Assembly (NCBI GenBank): GCA_031279915.1
Contig: JAITHO010000030.1
Coordinates: 1 to 6,229 of the forward strand
Length of the DNA stretch: 6,229 bases
Direction of reading: 5' to 3'
Origin: Tannerellaceae bacterium
GTDB taxonomy: Bacteria; Bacteroidota; Bacteroidia; Bacteroidales; Tannerellaceae
Shown: piece by piece, positions 5,192 to 6,229 of the stretch
Layout of the letters: each line of letters begins with the position of its first letter
How positions within the stretch are numbered: position 1 is the stretch's first letter
Notes under the pieces: generated by a model
The model's database searches: none
Told to the model about the DNA's origin: nothing
Seen by the model: only the letters and a program-made list of their open reading frames with translations
Made by a program: the position numbers and the translations under genes

Positions 5192-6229
5192 TTATATGGA
5201 TTCCGGAATTTCTGTTGCGCTGTTGCTTTTTCCGGCTTCGCGCAGGGCTTTGCTTTGCATGAGGGGGATGAACAGCAGCGCTACGACTATGCCGCTTCCT
5301 GTCATCAGAAAATCCAGATTAACTACATCGCCCAGAGGGCCGAAAAGCAGCATACCGGCGGGCATGAACAGCGTGGATACCATTCCGAATACCCCAAACA
5401 CACGGCCGCTGTACTCAGCTGATACTTTGGTTTGGAGAATGGTCATTTGGGCAGTAGAATGTAAAGGTAAGCACAGCCCGATCGCGAACATAGCTGCCGA
5501 ATACCACCAAAAATCGCCAAGAAGGCCCAGTGCAACCACTCCAACTCCGTTCAGCACGCATGCAAGCGCCATGTAGTGAATCCGGTTGCGAAAGCCGCCC
5601 CACAGGCTAACGGCTATGCCTCCCAGAACCATTCCGGCGGAGAAAAAAATCTCGATAGCGCTCAGCCGCCACACCTCGGCGCCGAAGTTGCGCGCAACCT
5701 GTAAGGGTGCAAGGAAGGCGGCGGGCGAGATCATTAGGCTCCAGACTACTGTGATTAAAATCAGTTGCGTAATAAACTTTTGTGTGCCAACATAGCGGAG
5801 GCCTTCCTTCAGATCCTGAAAGTAAGTGCGGGCCGAAGGCGATGCAGGTGCGGGACTTTGCTTACGGGGAATTTTTACAAAGAAGTAGAGGACGCTAATA
5901 CCCACAACAGCTGTCGCAACATCAATGAAAAACACTGCTTGAAAGGGCATAAACGTCATCAAAGCGCCGCTGGCCATGGGCGAAACCAGCTGAATGAACG
6001 ACTGAATACTGCCGTTGATGCCATTAACCCTCATAAGATGCTCCTCCGGAACAATCTGGGGCAGGAATGCGCTCACGGCGGGCACCTGTATGCCCTGACC
6101 CACAGCACGAAAAGCGCTGCAGGATAGCAATATCCATATTGATTCGTGGCCAAACATATAAAGCAGAGCCACTGCCAGTGTTACCAGAGCTATACCGCCG
6201 TCGGCAAGGTTTATCAGATGCTTCCTGTT
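5192..6229 (-). CDS. MFS exporter, DHA3/macrolide-efflux-like (5' end missing)
   Basis: The reading frame stays open to the right edge of the window, so the gene is cut. A GTG at 6172 is internal, because the 19 codons before it (ending GGIALVTLAVALLY with what follows) form a normal transmembrane helix. About 345 residues are visible, probably starting just before TM2; TM1 is missing. Hydrophobic segments fit TM2-TM12, with a charged central loop (IPRKQSPAPASPS to EGLRYVGTQ) between the two six-helix halves. The stretches FLPQIVPEEHLMRVNGINGS and AEYSGRVFGVFGMVS resemble DHA3-family exporters such as Mef-type macrolide efflux proteins and MFS_3 members. These proton-driven inner-membrane pumps export drugs or siderophores; the substrate cannot be read from sequence. 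It is codirectional with rpsU, but the rpsU promoter lies in between and no terminator is obvious. Confidence 0.88.
   Translation of the reverse strand, partial: NRKHLINLADGGIALVTLAVALLYMFGHESIWILLSCSAFRAVGQGIQVPAVSAFLPQIVPEEHLMRVNGINGSIQSFIQLVSPMASGALMTFMPFQAVFFIDVATAVVGISVLYFFVKIPRKQSPAPASPSARTYFQDLKEGLRYVGTQKFITQLILITVVWSLMISPAAFLAPLQVARNFGAEVWRLSAIEIFFSAGMVLGGIAVSLWGGFRNRIHYMALACVLNGVGVVALGLLGDFWWYSAAMFAIGLCLPLHSTAQMTILQTKVSAEYSGRVFGVFGMVSTLFMPAGMLLFGPLGDVVNLDFLMTGSGIVVALLFIPLMQSKALREAGKSNSATEIPESI

Noticed and set aside
5055..6127. Plus-strand ORFs opposite the MFS gene
   Set aside because: They are antisense shadows of a reverse-strand frame with clear transmembrane helices and family motifs.
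6170..6172. GTG at 6172 as the start of the MFS gene
   Set aside because: The frame continues upstream to the window edge with a coherent transmembrane helix, so this codon is an internal valine.
1..6229. CRISPR array, insertion sequence or phage genes
   Set aside because: No regularly spaced repeats, transposase motifs or phage structural genes are visible on either strand.

Overview
The window looks like chromosomal DNA from a Bacteroidota bacterium, most likely order Bacteroidales. Four things point there. Three reverse-strand promoters fit the Bacteroides-type consensus TTTG-N19-21-TAnnTTTG, each with a 20-base spacer. Start codons sit in AT-rich sequence without Shine-Dalgarno motifs. 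The tRNAs do not encode CCA. The order rpsU - Xer recombinase - hpf - tRNA-Thr - tRNA-Tyr - tRNA-Gly is a conserved Bacteroidales arrangement (from memory, not searched).

Layout, left to right. Bases 1-366 hold no gene I can support, only inverted repeats and a -7-like promoter box. Bases 367-2895 (+) encode a secreted 842-residue two-domain enzyme: an N-terminal GH105/GH88-type unsaturated uronyl hydrolase fused to a C-terminal BNR_4-type beta-propeller. A terminator at 2919-2956, better formed on the reverse strand, separates it from the convergent housekeeping block. That block reads right to left: bS21 (rpsU), a Xer-type tyrosine recombinase, a hibernation-promoting factor (hpf) whose start lies inside the recombinase gene, then tRNA-Thr(UGU), tRNA-Tyr(GUA) and tRNA-Gly(UCC). 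At the right edge is the 3' part of a reverse-strand MFS exporter of the DHA3/macrolide-efflux type, cut by the window end.

How it works together. The reverse-strand block concerns the translation machinery: a small-subunit protein, a ribosome dormancy factor and three tRNAs, with a chromosome-maintenance recombinase between them. Promoters are visible before rpsU, before xer and before the tRNAs. The carbohydrate enzyme is unrelated and looks like an accessory gene placed where, in Bacteroides as I recall it, a second tRNA-Thr and tuf would follow. The most interesting object is this fusion: a propeller of a fold that includes polysaccharide lyases and rhamnosidases, joined to an enzyme that removes the unsaturated uronic acid such lyases leave behind.
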